A stretch of 64,000 bases of DNA from Nitrospiraceae bacterium. GTDB taxonomy: Bacteria > Nitrospirota > Nitrospiria > Nitrospirales > Nitrospiraceae. Numbering within the stretch: the stretch's first letter is position 1; each line of letters opens with the position of its first letter. Below the pieces are notes generated by a model. That model was not told the DNA's origin and did not search any database. It saw only the letters and a list, made by a program, of their open reading frames with translations. Positions 52,162-60,902 of the stretch are shown here, one piece after another. Location: contig DASPUC010000019.1 in assembly GCA_035623075.1 (NCBI GenBank), forward strand, positions 1 through 64,000. The letters are read 5' to 3'. A program made the position numbers and the translations under genes.

Positions 52162-53871
52162 ATGAGCGAATACGTTCTTCTGTATATTTTGTTCGCACCG
52201 TTCGTGGGTGTGACCGCGCTCATCTTCATTTCGAATCGGCAATTGATGCTCGTCCGCGGAGTTGCGGCAACATCCGCCGGCATCTGCCTACTCGCGTCGC
52301 TTTACCTATTTTTTGCCTACGACACCGCCAAGGGTGGGTTCCAGTTCCTGCAGAAATACGAATGGTCGAAGCAGCTTGGCATCTCCCTTTACCTCGGCGT
52401 CGACGGCATTGGAACGCCGCTGGTCTTGGCTTCGTCGATCCTGTTGTTCGCCGGCATCTTCGTGTCCTGGCACATCAAGGATCGCACCAAAGAATTCTAC
52501 ATTTGGCTACTGATCCTCGCTGCTGCGACGATCGGCGTGTTCATGTCGCTGGATTTATTCTTCCTATACTTCTTCTACGAAATGTCCGTCATCCCGATGT
52601 ATCTACTCCTGGGTATGTGGGGAAGCCACACAAAAAAGTACAACGAGATGACAGACCCAGAAGGTCTCAAGCAGCGGGATTCCGTCGGGTTCATCTTGAA
52701 CTTTGCCTCGAACAGCAAAGAATACGCCGCGATGAAACTCGTCCTCTTCCTGTCAGCCTGGGCGGTGGTCGCGCTGATGGGCATTCTGCTCATCTATAAA
52801 TACTCCGGCCTGAATACGTTCGATATTCTGGTCCTGCGCGAGCAGGCGAAGCTCATGAATATCCCCGTGCTCGGCACCACGCTCGACAAGATCATCTGGG
52901 TGCTCATCTTTTTCGGATTCGCTTCTATTGCACCGCTCTGGCCTCTGCATTCCTGGTCACCCGTTGGTCACGCAGCGGCTCCGGCTGCGACCAGCATGTT
53001 GCACGCGGGCGTGTTGATGAAGCTGGGGCACTTTTCGATCATCCGTGTGGCGTTTGAAATTCTTCCCGAAACGACCAGAGAGCTCATGCCGATCGCCGCG
53101 GTGCTCTGCATGTTCAGCATCCTCTACGGGGGATTTGTCGCCTTTTATGCGAAGGATACGAAATATGTCATCGGCTACTCGAGTTCCAGCCACATGGGCT
53201 ACGTGTTCCTGGGCATGGCCGCATTGAACTATATCGGTTTGAGCGGCGCGGTGATTTATATGTTCGCCCACGCGATGGCAACCGGCATGCTCTTCGCCAT
53301 GGCCGGATGGGTGTATGACCAGACGCACACGCGCGATATCCCGTCGTTGGGGGGATTGTCAAACCGCATGCCCTTCATCGCTGGTTGCTTCGTGGTGGCT
53401 TGCATGGCATCGATCGGGATGCCGGGGACCATCAATTTTATCGCCGAAATCATGATCATCGTTGGGAGTTGGCAGAAGTATCCCTTGCAGGTGATTGTCG
53501 CTGTGATCGGCATTGTGATCACCCTGGCATACTTGTTCCGGATGATGCGCGGGGTTTTCTACGGGACGATGGATCAGAAGTATAGCCATTCGCATGATGC
53601 CGTGGCGGTCGCCGATCGCCTGCCGTTGCTGGTGATGATTGCCGTCAGTATCGGATTCGGGTTATTCCCCATGCACCTCTATAATGTGGTTCGATCCGGC
53701 GTCGACCCACTCGTCGCCAGGATCACTCACGTGGTGCCGATTGCCGCTGCGGCCGACGAATACAGCCCTCAGCGTTCAGCCGGCAGCCATCAGCTTGCGG
53801 ACCCGAAGAGTTCTACACGTGAGCTGACGGCTAGCCAGCTGAACGCTGAGGGCTATACAGGTAGACAATGA
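52162..53871 (+). CDS. nuoM: NADH-quinone oxidoreductase subunit M, second diverged copy
   Basis: 569 residues from ATG 52162. It aligns with NuoM throughout, with TM5 Glu (FFYEMSVIPMYLLLG), TM8 Lys (VLMKLGHFS) and TM12 Glu (NFIAEIMIIVG), but TM7 reads FGFASIAPLWPLHSWSP, so the central channel Lys (E. coli K234) is Ile. The TM5-TM6 loop is about 20 residues longer. The last 30 residues are encoded by a palindromic repeat and are probably not part of the ancestral protein. Two NuoM in one operon is the feature that defines the '2M' complex I type described in Nitrospira and some other bacteria. Overlaps nuoN by four bases. Confidence 0.94.
   Translation: MSEYVLLYILFAPFVGVTALIFISNRQLMLVRGVAATSAGICLLASLYLFFAYDTAKGGFQFLQKYEWSKQLGISLYLGVDGIGTPLVLASSILLFAGIFVSWHIKDRTKEFYIWLLILAAATIGVFMSLDLFFLYFFYEMSVIPMYLLLGMWGSHTKKYNEMTDPEGLKQRDSVGFILNFASNSKEYAAMKLVLFLSAWAVVALMGILLIYKYSGLNTFDILVLREQAKLMNIPVLGTTLDKIIWVLIFFGFASIAPLWPLHSWSPVGHAAAPAATSMLHAGVLMKLGHFSIIRVAFEILPETTRELMPIAAVLCMFSILYGGFVAFYAKDTKYVIGYSSSSHMGYVFLGMAALNYIGLSGAVIYMFAHAMATGMLFAMAGWVYDQTHTRDIPSLGGLSNRMPFIAGCFVVACMASIGMPGTINFIAEIMIIVGSWQKYPLQVIVAVIGIVITLAYLFRMMRGVFYGTMDQKYSHSHDAVAVADRLPLLVMIAVSIGFGLFPMHLYNVVRSGVDPLVARITHVVPIAAAADEYSPQRSAGSHQLADPKSSTRELTASQLNAEGYTGRQ
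53766..53852. repeat. CAGC/GCTG palindromic repeat inside the end of the second nuoM
   Basis: An 87-bp palindrome with exact 15-bp ends CCCTCAGCGTTCAGC and GCTGAACGCTGAGGG, then a second imperfect pairing (CAGCCATCAGCT / AGCTGACGGCTAG). It lies wholly in coding sequence and gives the residues from about PQRSAGSHQL to NAEG at the NuoM C-terminus. Confidence 0.75.
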
Positions 53872-55361
53872 CATTCTCTCTGACCATGTCTCCCTCCGAC
53901 TTATTATTGCTCTTGCCGGAGATGCTCCTCACGTTCTGGATCTGTCTGATCCTGGTCCTCGATTTTGCCTTTCCACGATTGCCGAAGGAACAGCTGGCCT
54001 ATCTCAGCGTAGGAGGGCTCACGATCACATTGGGGTGTCTCATATGGTTTGATGTGACCGGCATCACCGGGGCACTCTTTGCCAACATGTTCGTAGTCGA
54101 TCGGATGGCCTTGTTCTTCAAGATGCTGATCGTGGTGGCCACAATATTAGTCATCATCGCCTCCATCCAATTCGTTCATCGCTTCACGTTCTTTCGCGGG
54201 GAATATTATTTTCTGGTTGCGATGTCGGCGCTGGGTATGATGTTCATGGCCTCGGCGAACGATCTCCTGTCCGTTTTTGTGACGCTTGAGTTCTCGACCT
54301 TCGGCTTCTATGTCCTGGTCGCCTACCTGCGGGAAGACGCCGCATCGAACGAGGCAGGACTCAAATTCTTCATCCTGGGTGTCTTTGCGGCTGGTCTTCT
54401 TGCCTACGGGATCAGCTTGGTATACGGCGAGACAGGGAAGCTCGTCTTCTCGGATATGGCGTCTGCACAGGCCACGCCAGGATTGATCATCGGTTATTTG
54501 CTCATCTTCGCGGCGCTGGGTTTCAAAATCGGAGCTGTGCCGTTCCACTCCTGGATTCCCGACACGTATCACGGATCACCGACGCCGGTGACCGCATTCC
54601 TGTCGATCGCACCGAAAGGGGCAGCGTTTGCCATTCTCCTTCGGATGTTCTATGTCGCGCTCGCCGGTTTCAAACCCACCTGGGTGCTCATGCTGGTGGC
54701 GGCCTCGATTCTGTCGATGACTTACGGCAACATCGTGGCGATCGCGCAGAAAAACATCAAACGACTACTGGCCTATTCCGGCATTGCCCAGATCGGCAAT
54801 GTGCTCATCGGCCTCGCTGCCGGGACGAAGATGGGAAGTGATGCAATTTTGTTTTACCTGTTGACCTATCTGTTCGCGAACTTAGGAGCCTTCGCCATCG
54901 TCATTGCGGTCAGCCAGGCAATCGGCAGCGATGAAATTGAAGATTATAGCGGCCTGGGCCGCCGTTCGCCGTTCCTTGCCTTCGCCATGCTGATTTTTCT
55001 GTTGTCCCTGGCCGGCGTGCCTCCTCTCGCGGGATTCATCGGCAAGGTCTATATTTTTGTTGCGGCAATCAAGGAGGGACTCTATACCCTCATCACGGTC
55101 GGACTGATCAACATCGTGATCTCTTTGTACTACTACTTGATCGTCGTGAAAAAGATGTACATCGTCGAGCCCCACGACCCATCGCCGGTATCGATCTCGG
55201 GCCCCATGAAGGCCGTGGTGTACGCCGGACTCGCTGGGACGCTCGCGATCGGCATCTATCCGCAGCCGGCGATCGACTGGGTGGTGGCTGCAACGCTGAT
55301 GTTCTCCAACCTTACAGGTCCAGCTGCGTTCATTCCGCCATCTTTGCCGTTCAGTGGGTAA
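53868..55361 (+). CDS. nuoN: NADH-quinone oxidoreductase subunit N
   Basis: 497 residues, 14 helices. Conserved Lys in GFKIGAVPFHSWIPDTYHGS (TM7), Lys in SIAPKGAAFAILLRM (TM8) and Lys in GFIGKVYIF (TM12) are present. It is the antiporter subunit nearest the NuoJ/K side. Its ATG overlaps the stop of the second nuoM. It is the last gene of the operon; I see no strong terminator after it. Confidence 0.96.
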   Translation: MTFSLTMSPSDLLLLLPEMLLTFWICLILVLDFAFPRLPKEQLAYLSVGGLTITLGCLIWFDVTGITGALFANMFVVDRMALFFKMLIVVATILVIIASIQFVHRFTFFRGEYYFLVAMSALGMMFMASANDLLSVFVTLEFSTFGFYVLVAYLREDAASNEAGLKFFILGVFAAGLLAYGISLVYGETGKLVFSDMASAQATPGLIIGYLLIFAALGFKIGAVPFHSWIPDTYHGSPTPVTAFLSIAPKGAAFAILLRMFYVALAGFKPTWVLMLVAASILSMTYGNIVAIAQKNIKRLLAYSGIAQIGNVLIGLAAGTKMGSDAILFYLLTYLFANLGAFAIVIAVSQAIGSDEIEDYSGLGRRSPFLAFAMLIFLLSLAGVPPLAGFIGKVYIFVAAIKEGLYTLITVGLINIVISLYYYLIVVKKMYIVEPHDPSPVSISGPMKAVVYAGLAGTLAIGIYPQPAIDWVVAATLMFSNLTGPAAFIPPSLPFSG

Positions 55362-55491
55362 TCGCTCTTCGTCGTGACGCCGCGCCCAGCGAGCCTTCTG
55401 GTAAAATATTTCTTGCAGGGTCTAGTGGGGCAGAGTAGAGTTCTGGCACGGGGGTTTTCCCTAACGCCGCAGTGTGGGTTCTGCGTCTATC

Positions 55492-56982
55492 ATGGCATCC
55501 GTCACCCAAGATCGTCCCACCGTTCCAGCCGCCGCAGCATCCGTACATTCGACGTCGGACGCTGAGAAGAAATCCCTGTCTCCCTCGCGCGTAAGCGGAA
55601 CTTTGCGATGGTTTGCCGGCTGGTCCATTGAGCAGCGTGTGCTCGCTGGATTCGGGCTCGTGTTTGCGGGAATTGTCGTGATCAGTATCGCGTCCTACCG
55701 AAACACGTCGGTGCTGATCAAGAATAGCCGCCTCGATACGAGAAGCCACGAACTCGTGCAGCTGCTCGGTTCGATAGGGGAAGCATTGGATGATGCGGAG
55801 CGCGGGCATCGCCGCTATCTCGTGACGGGTGACGAGGCCTACCTCAAAGGACACAAAACCGTCCTGGAGCAGATGCCCGTCTTCTCTCAGTATCTTCGAA
55901 GCTTGACAGAAGGAGCCCCCGACCAACAGGAACGGGTGGCAAGCCTTGAACGATTAATTCGCCAACAGCTCGACGCCGAAGCCGCCGCTATTTCAGCGCG
56001 AGAGACAAACGGTTACGAGGGGGTCCGCCGTATCGCACTTTCGGGCGCGGCGAAACAAGAGCTTGACGCAATCCATCGCTTGATCGTCGAACTGGACGCG
56101 GCTGAGCAGAAGGCACTTCGGGGCCGTGTCGTTCAATCGACAGGCAGCACGAGAAACACCATCGTGCTCTTAGTTCTTGGGGCGCTCCTCCAACTCGTTT
56201 TGCTTGCCTCCGTATATTACTTGATCCGTCACGATATCACGGAGCGACGTCGCGTCGCGGCAGAACTTCGGCGACGCGGAGAGCTACTCCAAGCCGCCAA
56301 CAAAGAACTCGAGGCCTTCAGCTATTCCGTCTCTCACGATCTTCGCGCGCCTCTCCGCCATATCGACGGGTATGCCTCCTTGCTGTCCAAGACGGCGGGG
56401 GAGTCGCTCAATGACAAATCCAGACGGTATCTCCAAACGATCTCCGACTCCGCCAAACAAATGGGTCAACTCATCGACGACCTGCTGGTGTTTTCCCGCA
56501 TGGGCCGGCAAGAGATGTTGCGCACGACCGTAAGTTTGGATCAACTGGTCAAGACCGTCATTCACGATTTGCGGCTTGACTTGCAAGGACGGACAATCTC
56601 CTGGACAATTGGGCCGTTACCTGAAGTCTCTGGCGATCCAGCGATGTTGCGTCAGGTGTTTATGAATTTGCTCGCGAACGCTATCAAGTTCACCAAACAT
56701 CGCGCCGAAGCAAAGATTGAGATCGGCGCCACTCGGCGGACCGCGGGAGAGACCGAGATCTTCGTCCGGGACAATGGAGCAGGGTTTGACATGCAATACG
56801 CGAATAAATTGTTTGGGGTGTTCCAACGCCTCCACCGCAATGACGAGTTCGAAGGAACTGGTATCGGGCTTGCGAATGTTCGACGAATCATTCATCGTCA
56901 TGGTGGCCAGACCCGGGCCGAAGGAGCGGTCGACCGGGGAGCGACATTTTTCTTTACCCTCCCAACGAAAAGAGCTGTCTGA
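55492..56982 (+). CDS. CHASE3-type sensor histidine kinase
   Basis: 496 residues from ATG 55492 (a GTG at 55474 is possible). Two membrane helices (about 48-65 and 223-242) flank a CHASE3-like sensor segment with DDAERGHRRYLVTGDEAYL. A HisKA box follows with the phospho-acceptor His in EAFSYSVSHDLRAPLRHIDG, then a HATPase with VFMNLLANAIKFTKH (N box), DNGAGFDMQYANKLFGVFQR and GTGIGLANVRRIIHRHGG (G2). It resembles the phytochrome-like kinase branch. The receiver gene starts at its stop (TGATG), so they are coupled. Confidence 0.9.
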   Translation: MASVTQDRPTVPAAAASVHSTSDAEKKSLSPSRVSGTLRWFAGWSIEQRVLAGFGLVFAGIVVISIASYRNTSVLIKNSRLDTRSHELVQLLGSIGEALDDAERGHRRYLVTGDEAYLKGHKTVLEQMPVFSQYLRSLTEGAPDQQERVASLERLIRQQLDAEAAAISARETNGYEGVRRIALSGAAKQELDAIHRLIVELDAAEQKALRGRVVQSTGSTRNTIVLLVLGALLQLVLLASVYYLIRHDITERRRVAAELRRRGELLQAANKELEAFSYSVSHDLRAPLRHIDGYASLLSKTAGESLNDKSRRYLQTISDSAKQMGQLIDDLLVFSRMGRQEMLRTTVSLDQLVKTVIHDLRLDLQGRTISWTIGPLPEVSGDPAMLRQVFMNLLANAIKFTKHRAEAKIEIGATRRTAGETEIFVRDNGAGFDMQYANKLFGVFQRLHRNDEFEGTGIGLANVRRIIHRHGGQTRAEGAVDRGATFFFTLPTKRAV

Positions 56983-57437
56983 TGACTACCTTGAAACCGA
57001 TTTTGCTGGCAGAGGACAATCCTCGTGACGCTGAACTGGCCTTGGCCGCGATGGAGGAACATCACATCGCCGACAAAGTTGTCGTCTGTCATGATGGCGC
57101 AGAGGTGTTAGATTATCTGTACTGCCGCGGGTCTTATAGGACGCGACGTCATGGAAATCCGGCTGTTGTTTTTCTTGACCTTAAGATGCCGAAAGTCGAC
57201 GGCATCGAGGTGCTGAGAACGATCAAGAATGACACCGACCTTCAGCATATCCCGGTTGTCATGCTGACATCGTCACGAGAAGAGCGAGACCTGGCCCAAA
57301 GCTATGCTTTGGGTGCCAATGCCTACGTTGTCAAGCCGGTTGAGTTTCACCAATTCATCAACGCCGTGAAAGAATTAGGCGTCTTTTGGGGTGTGATCAA
57401 CGAACCACCTCCTGAAGGCGAAACATCCATCCAGTAG
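56982..57437 (+). CDS. Rcp1-like response regulator
   Basis: 151 residues, single receiver domain. ILLAEDNPRDAELALAAMEE holds the acidic pair, AVVFLDLKMPKVDGIEVLRT the phosphoacceptor, VVMLTSSREERD the Thr/Ser switch and AYVVKPVEF the Lys. The long helix-loop around CHDGAEVLDYLYCRG is typical of the Rcp1 group, which pairs with phytochrome-like kinases. No output domain. It overlaps the kinase stop and precedes the hybrid kinase by 18 bases. Confidence 0.9.
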   Translation: MTTLKPILLAEDNPRDAELALAAMEEHHIADKVVVCHDGAEVLDYLYCRGSYRTRRHGNPAVVFLDLKMPKVDGIEVLRTIKNDTDLQHIPVVMLTSSREERDLAQSYALGANAYVVKPVEFHQFINAVKELGVFWGVINEPPPEGETSIQ

Positions 57438-57455
57438 TCTCACAATCGAGGACCC

Positions 57456-59078
57456 GTGAAGTCCCCTCTGCGTCTTCTGCTTCTCGAAGATAATCCGGTC
57501 GACGCCGACCTGATTACGGCGACCATGACGGAGAGAGGAATCCCCTGCCAATCTCACCGCGTCGATACGCGTCAGGATTTCGTGGCCGCGCTCAAAGAGG
57601 GCCAGATCGACCTGATCCTCGCGGACTACTCGATCCCAGGCTTTGATGGATTCAGTGCCCTGACGCTCGCTCGGCAACACCGCCCCGAAGTACCGTTCAT
57701 GTTCGTCTCCGCGACGATTGGCGAGGACCTGGCCATTGATGCTATGCACCAAGGAGCAACGGATTACATTCTCAAGCAGCGGTTAGGTCGATTGGTTCCC
57801 TCTGTCCAGCGGGCCTTACGAGAGGTGGAAGAACGAGCTGAACGACAACGCGCCGAGGACGCTCTGGAGCAGAGCGAGAAGCAGTTCCGCCAGGCGCAAA
57901 AAATGGAAGCGGTGGGACGACTGGCGGGTGGTATTGCTCACGACTTCAACAACCTCCTTACCGTCATCATGGGATATAGCCAGGTCCTGTCGACCGAGCT
58001 GGGCCCTGAGCACCCGCTTCGCAGTAAGATCGAAGAGACTCAGAAAGCGGGGGAGCGGGCCGCCGGATTGATTCGACAATTGCTGGCATTCAGCCGCAAG
58101 CAGTCGATGGACCCGAAAGTGTTGAGTCTCAACACCGTCGTCACTAATCTGGAAAGCATGTTGCGACGATTGATTGGAGAAGACATTCGCCTTGTCACCA
58201 AGCTTGATCCTGGAAACGGCCGCGTACGCGCGGACCAGGCGCAGCTCGAGCAAGTCCTCATGAATCTTGTCGTCAATGCACGAGACGCGATGCCGAAAGG
58301 TGGAATTCTCACCCTCGAAACTGCCCAGGTCGAGCTCACCCGCAGCCCTGTCCATTATCTCCGCCCACTGGCACCCGGTCCCTATGTGAAATTATCGGTC
58401 AGTGATACGGGATGCGGGATGGATCGCCAGACTCAGTCGCACATCTTCGAACCATTCTTTACTACGAAAGAAGAAGGGAAGGGCAGTGGACTGGGGCTCT
58501 CCACGGTGTTTGGAATCGTTACTCAGTGCGGTGGTGGTATCGACGTGGCCAGCCGTGTGGGACACGGGACGAAGTTCGACGTGTACTTCCCCAGCATCGA
58601 ATCCGACGTGCCAGTCGCCGCTCTACCCCAAGGCGCGGGGCAACCCAAACGGGGGACGGAAACTATTCTTCTCGTCGAAGACGACCCGAGTGTTCGCAAT
58701 CTCGTGCGAGATGAACTGCGCAAACTCGGTTATCGGGTGCTGGAGGCCAAGAACGGTGTCGAAGCGTGCTTGCTGGCAACGCAGCAGGCGGGCACGCTCG
58801 ATCTGTTGCTGACCGATGTTGTTATGCCTGGTATGGGTGGTCGAGAACTGGCACAGCATCTTTCTGTCATCAAGCCGGATCTAAAAATTCTTTTCATTTC
58901 CGGATACATCGACGATGTCGGGCTCCATGCGGGACATGAAGAAGGCTCCAGTAGCTTCCTCCAGAAACCCTTTACACCTGAGGCCCTTGCGCGGGCTGTC
59001 AGAGAACTCCTCGACACGCCGTCGCATTCCGGCAAACCGAGCGCCACTCTGCCCGCACCGCGAGCCGTCTTGCGCTGA
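57456..59078 (+). CDS. Hybrid histidine kinase with receivers at both ends
   Basis: 540 residues, GTG start. Domain order REC (about 1-120, with LLLLEDNPVDADLITATM and ILADYSIPGFDG), HisKA with the phospho-acceptor His in LAGGIAHDFNNLLTVIMGYS (about 160-180), HATPase (LEQVLMNLVVNARDAMPKGG; GKGSGLGLSTVFGI) and a C-terminal REC (ILLVEDDPSVRNLVRDEL, LLTDVVMPGMGG). It has no membrane helix, so it senses a cytoplasmic cue or acts downstream of the kinase two genes up. A short terminator follows. Confidence 0.9.
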   Translation: MKSPLRLLLLEDNPVDADLITATMTERGIPCQSHRVDTRQDFVAALKEGQIDLILADYSIPGFDGFSALTLARQHRPEVPFMFVSATIGEDLAIDAMHQGATDYILKQRLGRLVPSVQRALREVEERAERQRAEDALEQSEKQFRQAQKMEAVGRLAGGIAHDFNNLLTVIMGYSQVLSTELGPEHPLRSKIEETQKAGERAAGLIRQLLAFSRKQSMDPKVLSLNTVVTNLESMLRRLIGEDIRLVTKLDPGNGRVRADQAQLEQVLMNLVVNARDAMPKGGILTLETAQVELTRSPVHYLRPLAPGPYVKLSVSDTGCGMDRQTQSHIFEPFFTTKEEGKGSGLGLSTVFGIVTQCGGGIDVASRVGHGTKFDVYFPSIESDVPVAALPQGAGQPKRGTETILLVEDDPSVRNLVRDELRKLGYRVLEAKNGVEACLLATQQAGTLDLLLTDVVMPGMGGRELAQHLSVIKPDLKILFISGYIDDVGLHAGHEEGSSSFLQKPFTPEALARAVRELLDTPSHSGKPSATLPAPRAVLR

Positions 59079-59091
59079 GCGCGCATCCTCC

Positions 59092-59117
59092 AGAAGTGCC
59101 GGCTTCAGGCACTTCTT
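59092..59117 (+). terminator. Rho-independent terminator
   Basis: AGAAGTGCC pairs with GGCACTTCT over 9 bp around GGCTTCA, followed by TGATTTG. It ends the kinase operon. Confidence 0.65.
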
Positions 59118-59120
59118 GAT

Positions 59121-59150
59121 TTGACGGTCCTCGCATAGCCTCTCTATACT
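59121..59150 (+). promoter_or_regulatory. Sigma-70 promoter of the NAGPA-domain gene
   Basis: TTGACG, an 18-bp spacer and TATACT, 15 bases before the start codon at 59166. The message would have a very short leader. Confidence 0.6.
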
Positions 59151-59165
59151 CGACCGCAACGAACC

Positions 59166-60077
59166 ATGAGATTTCTCTTGCGATGCCATCGACCCTGCTC
59201 AAGCTTTGCTGCTGTTTTTTTGTTGGGAACGACCTGGCTGGTCATTGGCTTGCCACACCAGGCAAGTACTCAAACATTGACGTGGGACCCTGTCGCGGAA
59301 GGACTGTCTGTGACGGTCTGGTCGCCGCAGACGCCCTGCCAAGACGTCCCGCCGCTTATCGCCTTTGACATTGATCCAGACCGCTACCGCTTTGTGGTCC
59401 ATCACTATCAGCGGGAGGGACTGTCAGCCCCGCTGGACATTCGCCAATGGCAAAAACAGACGGGTCATGACCTCATCTTCAATGCCGGCCTATTCCGAGA
59501 GGACTTTTCGTATCTCGGCCTGCTATATGCCAATGGACGCTCGATCGGGGGCAAGCGCCATCCCACATGGATGGGGCTTTTCGTAGCTGAGCCCGTCGAC
59601 TCGACATCGCGTCGTGCGAAAGTGCTAGACCTCGCCGTCGATCCGTTCGATGAACAGCGACCCGGTTACCAAGAAGCGGCACAATCGTTGATGCTTCTCG
59701 ATCGAACAGGGAAAGTGCGCGTACGCCAGACTGGGAAGCGGGCCCAGCAAACGATTCTTGCAGAACTCGGGAATGGACATGTGCTGCTGCTGAAGAGCAC
59801 GGATGCAGTATCACTCCATGCCGTTGGTCAATGTATGCGGGATACATTTCCTGCGGTCCGGCAAGCAATGGCGATGGACGGAGGGTCTTCGTCAGATGTG
59901 GTCCTGAACGCGGCAACCGCACAAACAGCGATCATATCAGGTGTTCTACAGCCCTGGCTCTTACAATCGGCCGATAACTCGACGGCTCATATTGGACTGC
60001 CGGCCGTCATCGGCATCAGTCCACGTCGCACTGTCTCGGCAAATCAGGTCACACCGGAAAAGCCTACTGGTCGATAG
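59166..60077 (+). CDS. Secreted phosphodiester glycosidase (NAGPA) domain protein
   Basis: 303 residues. A long signal peptide (about 1-35) is followed by a DUF2233/NAGPA fold: LIFNAGLFREDFSYLGLLYA-type region, PTWMGLFV, and the diagnostic AMAMDGGSSSDVVLN near residue 240. The human relative removes GlcNAc from phosphodiester-linked mannose tags; bacterial relatives such as YrrS-type proteins act on cell-wall or polysaccharide links. Here the substrate is unknown. Its promoter and the upstream terminator suggest a separate unit. Confidence 0.85.
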   Translation: MRFLLRCHRPCSSFAAVFLLGTTWLVIGLPHQASTQTLTWDPVAEGLSVTVWSPQTPCQDVPPLIAFDIDPDRYRFVVHHYQREGLSAPLDIRQWQKQTGHDLIFNAGLFREDFSYLGLLYANGRSIGGKRHPTWMGLFVAEPVDSTSRRAKVLDLAVDPFDEQRPGYQEAAQSLMLLDRTGKVRVRQTGKRAQQTILAELGNGHVLLLKSTDAVSLHAVGQCMRDTFPAVRQAMAMDGGSSSDVVLNAATAQTAIISGVLQPWLLQSADNSTAHIGLPAVIGISPRRTVSANQVTPEKPTGR

Positions 60078-60117
60078 CTTTTTTCTCGAGTTATCGACGC
60101 GCTGTCTCGACCGGAAA

Positions 60118-60513
60118 TCACGCCTCTTGCCAGGCATTCATGCCGCCGCTGACATTGTAGACATGCCAATACCCCAGATCAGCCAGGGTTTCCGCGGCGA
60201 TGTTGCTGCGATGGCCCGACTGGCAATAAACGACGATGTGGTCATCTAACTGTGCCCCGATCTCGCGGTGACGCGTCTTGATCTCACGGAAATCAATATT
60301 GAGGTCCGTACCCGGGATATAGCCCGTCGCATGTTCTTCGGTTGAACGCACGTCGATTAGAATGAAGCCTTTCTGTGCCATCGAAGGAGCTTTGGTCAAT
60401 CCGGCCCTCAGCTGCTGAACCGTTAATAGATAGGAATGGTGGGCGGAGGTTGTGCTGACCGCAACGAGTAGTATGAGCAAGGCGCTGATGAAAAATGCGG
60501 CTCTCGATTTCAT
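60118..60513 (-). CDS. Exported rhodanese-domain protein
   Basis: 131 residues from the ATG at 60513 (AGGAGG six bases upstream). A signal peptide (about 1-23) places it in the periplasm. The rhodanese domain has FILIDVRSTEEHATGYIPGT and the active-site loop YCQSGHRSNIAAE with catalytic Cys. Such proteins move sulfane sulfur or bind sulfur compounds. It stands alone between opposing genes. Confidence 0.9.
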   Translation of the reverse strand: MKSRAAFFISALLILLVAVSTTSAHHSYLLTVQQLRAGLTKAPSMAQKGFILIDVRSTEEHATGYIPGTDLNIDFREIKTRHREIGAQLDDHIVVYCQSGHRSNIAAETLADLGYWHVYNVSGGMNAWQEA

Positions 60514-60571
60514 GTTCATCCTCCTGTAACGTAGCGATGAAGAATATATACGCACGTATTCTAGGAAGACT

Positions 60572-60883
60572 ATGAATCACCGGTCAAGGGTCGCGATAAT
60601 CGCAGCATGTCTCGCGGTTGTCGGCTGTGCAGACGGGGCAAAGATAGTCCAAGACCGAGACGACGGCGGTGTGGTGGTCTATCCATTCAAGGGCGAGCAA
60701 GGTCATTTGCTGTCCTCCTTCAGGAAGGATGCCCTCTCGCTGATGCAGCAGAAGTGCGGAGGCGCCTATACCATTGTACGGGAAGGCGAAACAAAAAGCC
60801 GATCACAGGTTGCTGAGACTGTCCGAGGCAGCCAGGAAATGATTCAGGAGCGGCGCTGGGGAATCGAGTTTCGCTGCAAATGA
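60572..60883 (+). CDS. Small lipoprotein of unknown function, 103 aa
   Basis: Lipoprotein signal VAIIAACLAVVGC (lipobox V-V-G-C) at residues 7-19, then about 85 residues with a conserved-looking core YPFKGEQGHLLSSFRKDAL, two cysteines and a basic end. The compact size and the SSFRKDALSLMQQKCGG segment resemble small envelope proteins of the YbjP/DUF-type, but no family is certain. It is divergent from the rhodanese gene with 58 bases between starts. Confidence 0.65.
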   Translation: MNHRSRVAIIAACLAVVGCADGAKIVQDRDDGGVVVYPFKGEQGHLLSSFRKDALSLMQQKCGGAYTIVREGETKSRSQVAETVRGSQEMIQERRWGIEFRCK

Positions 60884-60902
60884 CTCTTCGCTGAACCGAC
60901 CG

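Noticed and set aside
41614-55361. A hidden nuoH, nuoE or nuoF gene in the operon
   Set aside because: Every gap within the operon is under 100 bases and holds repeats or spacers, so there is no room for them.
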